Part shown: piece by piece, positions 4,407 through 5,159 of the stretch
Layout of the letters: the number at the start of each line of letters is the position of its first letter
Numbering within the stretch: position 1 is the stretch's first letter
The notes under the pieces: generated by a model
The model's database searches: none
The model's input: the letters and a program-made list of their open reading frames with translations, nothing else
What the model was told of the DNA's origin: nothing
DNA from: Desulfobacterales bacterium
GTDB taxonomy: Bacteria; Desulfobacterota; DSM-4660; Desulfatiglandales; JALVZP01
Assembly: GCA_027037575.1 (NCBI GenBank)
Contig: JALVZP010000023.1
Location: 1 to 5,159, forward strand
Direction: 5' to 3'
Length of the DNA: 5,159 nt
Made by a program: the position numbers and the translations under genes

Positions 4407-5159
4407 ACAGGATTTGAAAATATACCAAAAGTTCCTGAATTAAGGAAAAGGATTTTTTTTACTTTTTTTATGCTCTTCGTATATAGAATTGGATGTCATG
4501 TCCCTGTGCCAGGGATAAATGCGGCTGCATTAGCTGCATTCTTTGCTAAGAAGCAGGGAACGCTCTTTGGAATGGTGGATATGTTTACAGGTGGTGCTCT
4601 TCGAAGAATGTCCATAATGGCACTTGGAATTATGCCATATATAAGTGCTGCTATCATATTAGAGCTTCTAACTCTTGTAATTCCTCAGATTGGAAGGCTT
4701 CAGAAAGAAGGAGAGCTTGGAAGAAGAAAGTTTACTGAATATACAAGATATGGAACTGTAATACTCAGCTTTATTCAGGGATTTGGTATTGCCATTGGAC
4801 TTGAAAACATGGCAGGACCTGGTGGTTCCCTTATTGTTCCAGTTGGAGGATGGGGATTTAGACTCCTTACAGCCATTACCCTTTGTGCAGGGACAGTATT
4901 TTTGATGTGGATAGGTGAGCAGATTACTGAGAGAGGAATAGGAAATGGTATATCCCTTATAATATTTGCTGGAATTGTTGCACGTATGCCTGCAGCAGTT
5001 GCAAATACATTTAGACTAATGAAGACAGGAGAGATTACACCTATCTTTATGCTTGCTATACTGGCATTTATGATCCTGGTTATCGGAGTAATAGTATTTG
5101 TAGAAAAAGGGCAAAGAAGGATTCCTATTCAATATGCAAAGAGGGTTATTGGAAGGAAA
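4404..5159 (+). CDS. secY: Protein translocase subunit SecY, N-terminal part
   Basis: The first 252 codons of secY are present; the gene runs off the window. SecY is the membrane channel that moves unfolded proteins across, and inserts proteins into, the cytoplasmic membrane with SecE, SecG and SecA. Seen in order: ENIPKVPELRKRI cytosolic start; TM1 about 18–37 ending HVPVPGI; plug region about 55–70 (GMVDMFTGGALRRMS); TM2 about 71–93 (ALGIMPYISAAIILELL); cytosolic loop with KEGELGRRKFTEYTRYGT; TM3 about 116–134; TM4 about 153–171; the second family signature WIGEQITERGIGNGISLII at 169–187, leading into TM5; TM6 about 212–233; and the basic loop EKGQRRIPIQYAKR. The first signature differs by one residue, Ala where Ser or Gly is usual (SAA for SAS). 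About 40% of the protein is missing. It has no clear SD and starts inside the rplO stop. Confidence 0.98.
   Translation, partial: MTGFENIPKVPELRKRIFFTFFMLFVYRIGCHVPVPGINAAALAAFFAKKQGTLFGMVDMFTGGALRRMSIMALGIMPYISAAIILELLTLVIPQIGRLQKEGELGRRKFTEYTRYGTVILSFIQGFGIAIGLENMAGPGGSLIVPVGGWGFRLLTAITLCAGTVFLMWIGEQITERGIGNGISLIIFAGIVARMPAAVANTFRLMKTGEITPIFMLAILAFMILVIGVIVFVEKGQRRIPIQYAKRVIGRK
4453..4469 (+). repeat. Paired T homopolymers in secY (T8 and T7)
   Basis: Eight T at 4453–4460 and seven T at 4463–4469 are separated by AC. They encode the I-F-F-T-F-F start of the first membrane helix of SecY (codons 17–22). The reading frame across them is open and gives a normal SecY sequence on both sides, so the assembled sequence is probably right here. 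Confidence 0.9.

Noticed and set aside
4432..4469. A possible intrinsic terminator: TTCCT / AGGAA stem (4432–4436, 4443–4447) followed by T8
   Set aside because: The stem is only 5 pairs with two GC pairs, is separated from the T run by five bases, and lies inside secY just after its start. Too weak to call.

Overview
This window is a bacterial S10–spc ribosomal-protein cluster. All genes are on the + strand and tightly packed: rpmC (3' end only) – rpsQ – rplN – rplX – rplE – rpsN – rpsH – rplF – rplR – rpsE – rpmD – rplO – secY (5' end only). Every gene is identified by near full-length similarity to a universal ribosomal-protein family or to SecY, and by the canonical gene order. No mobile element, CRISPR array, RNA gene, defence gene or unknown gene is visible. 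No stretch without a gene exceeds 27 bases. I found no undescribed biological system; the findings below concern the fine structure of a conserved operon.

The organism is a bacterium: there are no archaeal S4e, L32e or L19e genes between the spc genes. The DNA leans AT-rich and purine-rich on the coding strand, with G much commoner than C. Arginine is written mostly AGA/AGG, isoleucine often ATA, and CpG is scarce. S14 is the short 61-residue form with four cysteines, unlike the roughly 100-residue form of most alpha-, beta- and gammaproteobacteria. L24 also carries two CxxC pairs. L30 is present. I cannot place the phylum; short-S14 groups such as Desulfobacterota, Nitrospirota, Firmicutes, Thermotogota and several candidate phyla remain possible.

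Layout: bases 1–407 hold the end of the S10-type block (L29, S17). Bases 435–1917 hold L14, L24, L5 and S14, the last three starting with TTG behind good Shine-Dalgarno (SD) sequences. Bases 1933–4404 hold S8, L6, L18, S5, L30 and L15, separated by 12, 3, 21, 3 and 3 bases. From 4404 the SecY gene overlaps the rplO stop by one base (TAATG). No promoter or convincing terminator is seen, so transcription probably enters from upstream and continues past the window. Twelve complete or terminal stop codons are seen: nine TAA, three TAG, no TGA.

Functionally, the genes supply early and mid-assembly proteins of the 30S subunit (S17, S14, S8, S5) and the 50S subunit (L29, L14, L24, L5, L6, L18, L30, L15). 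They are linked in one transcript to the membrane channel that the ribosome docks on, SecY. In E. coli S8 represses this operon by binding its mRNA; no such site could be recognised here by eye.
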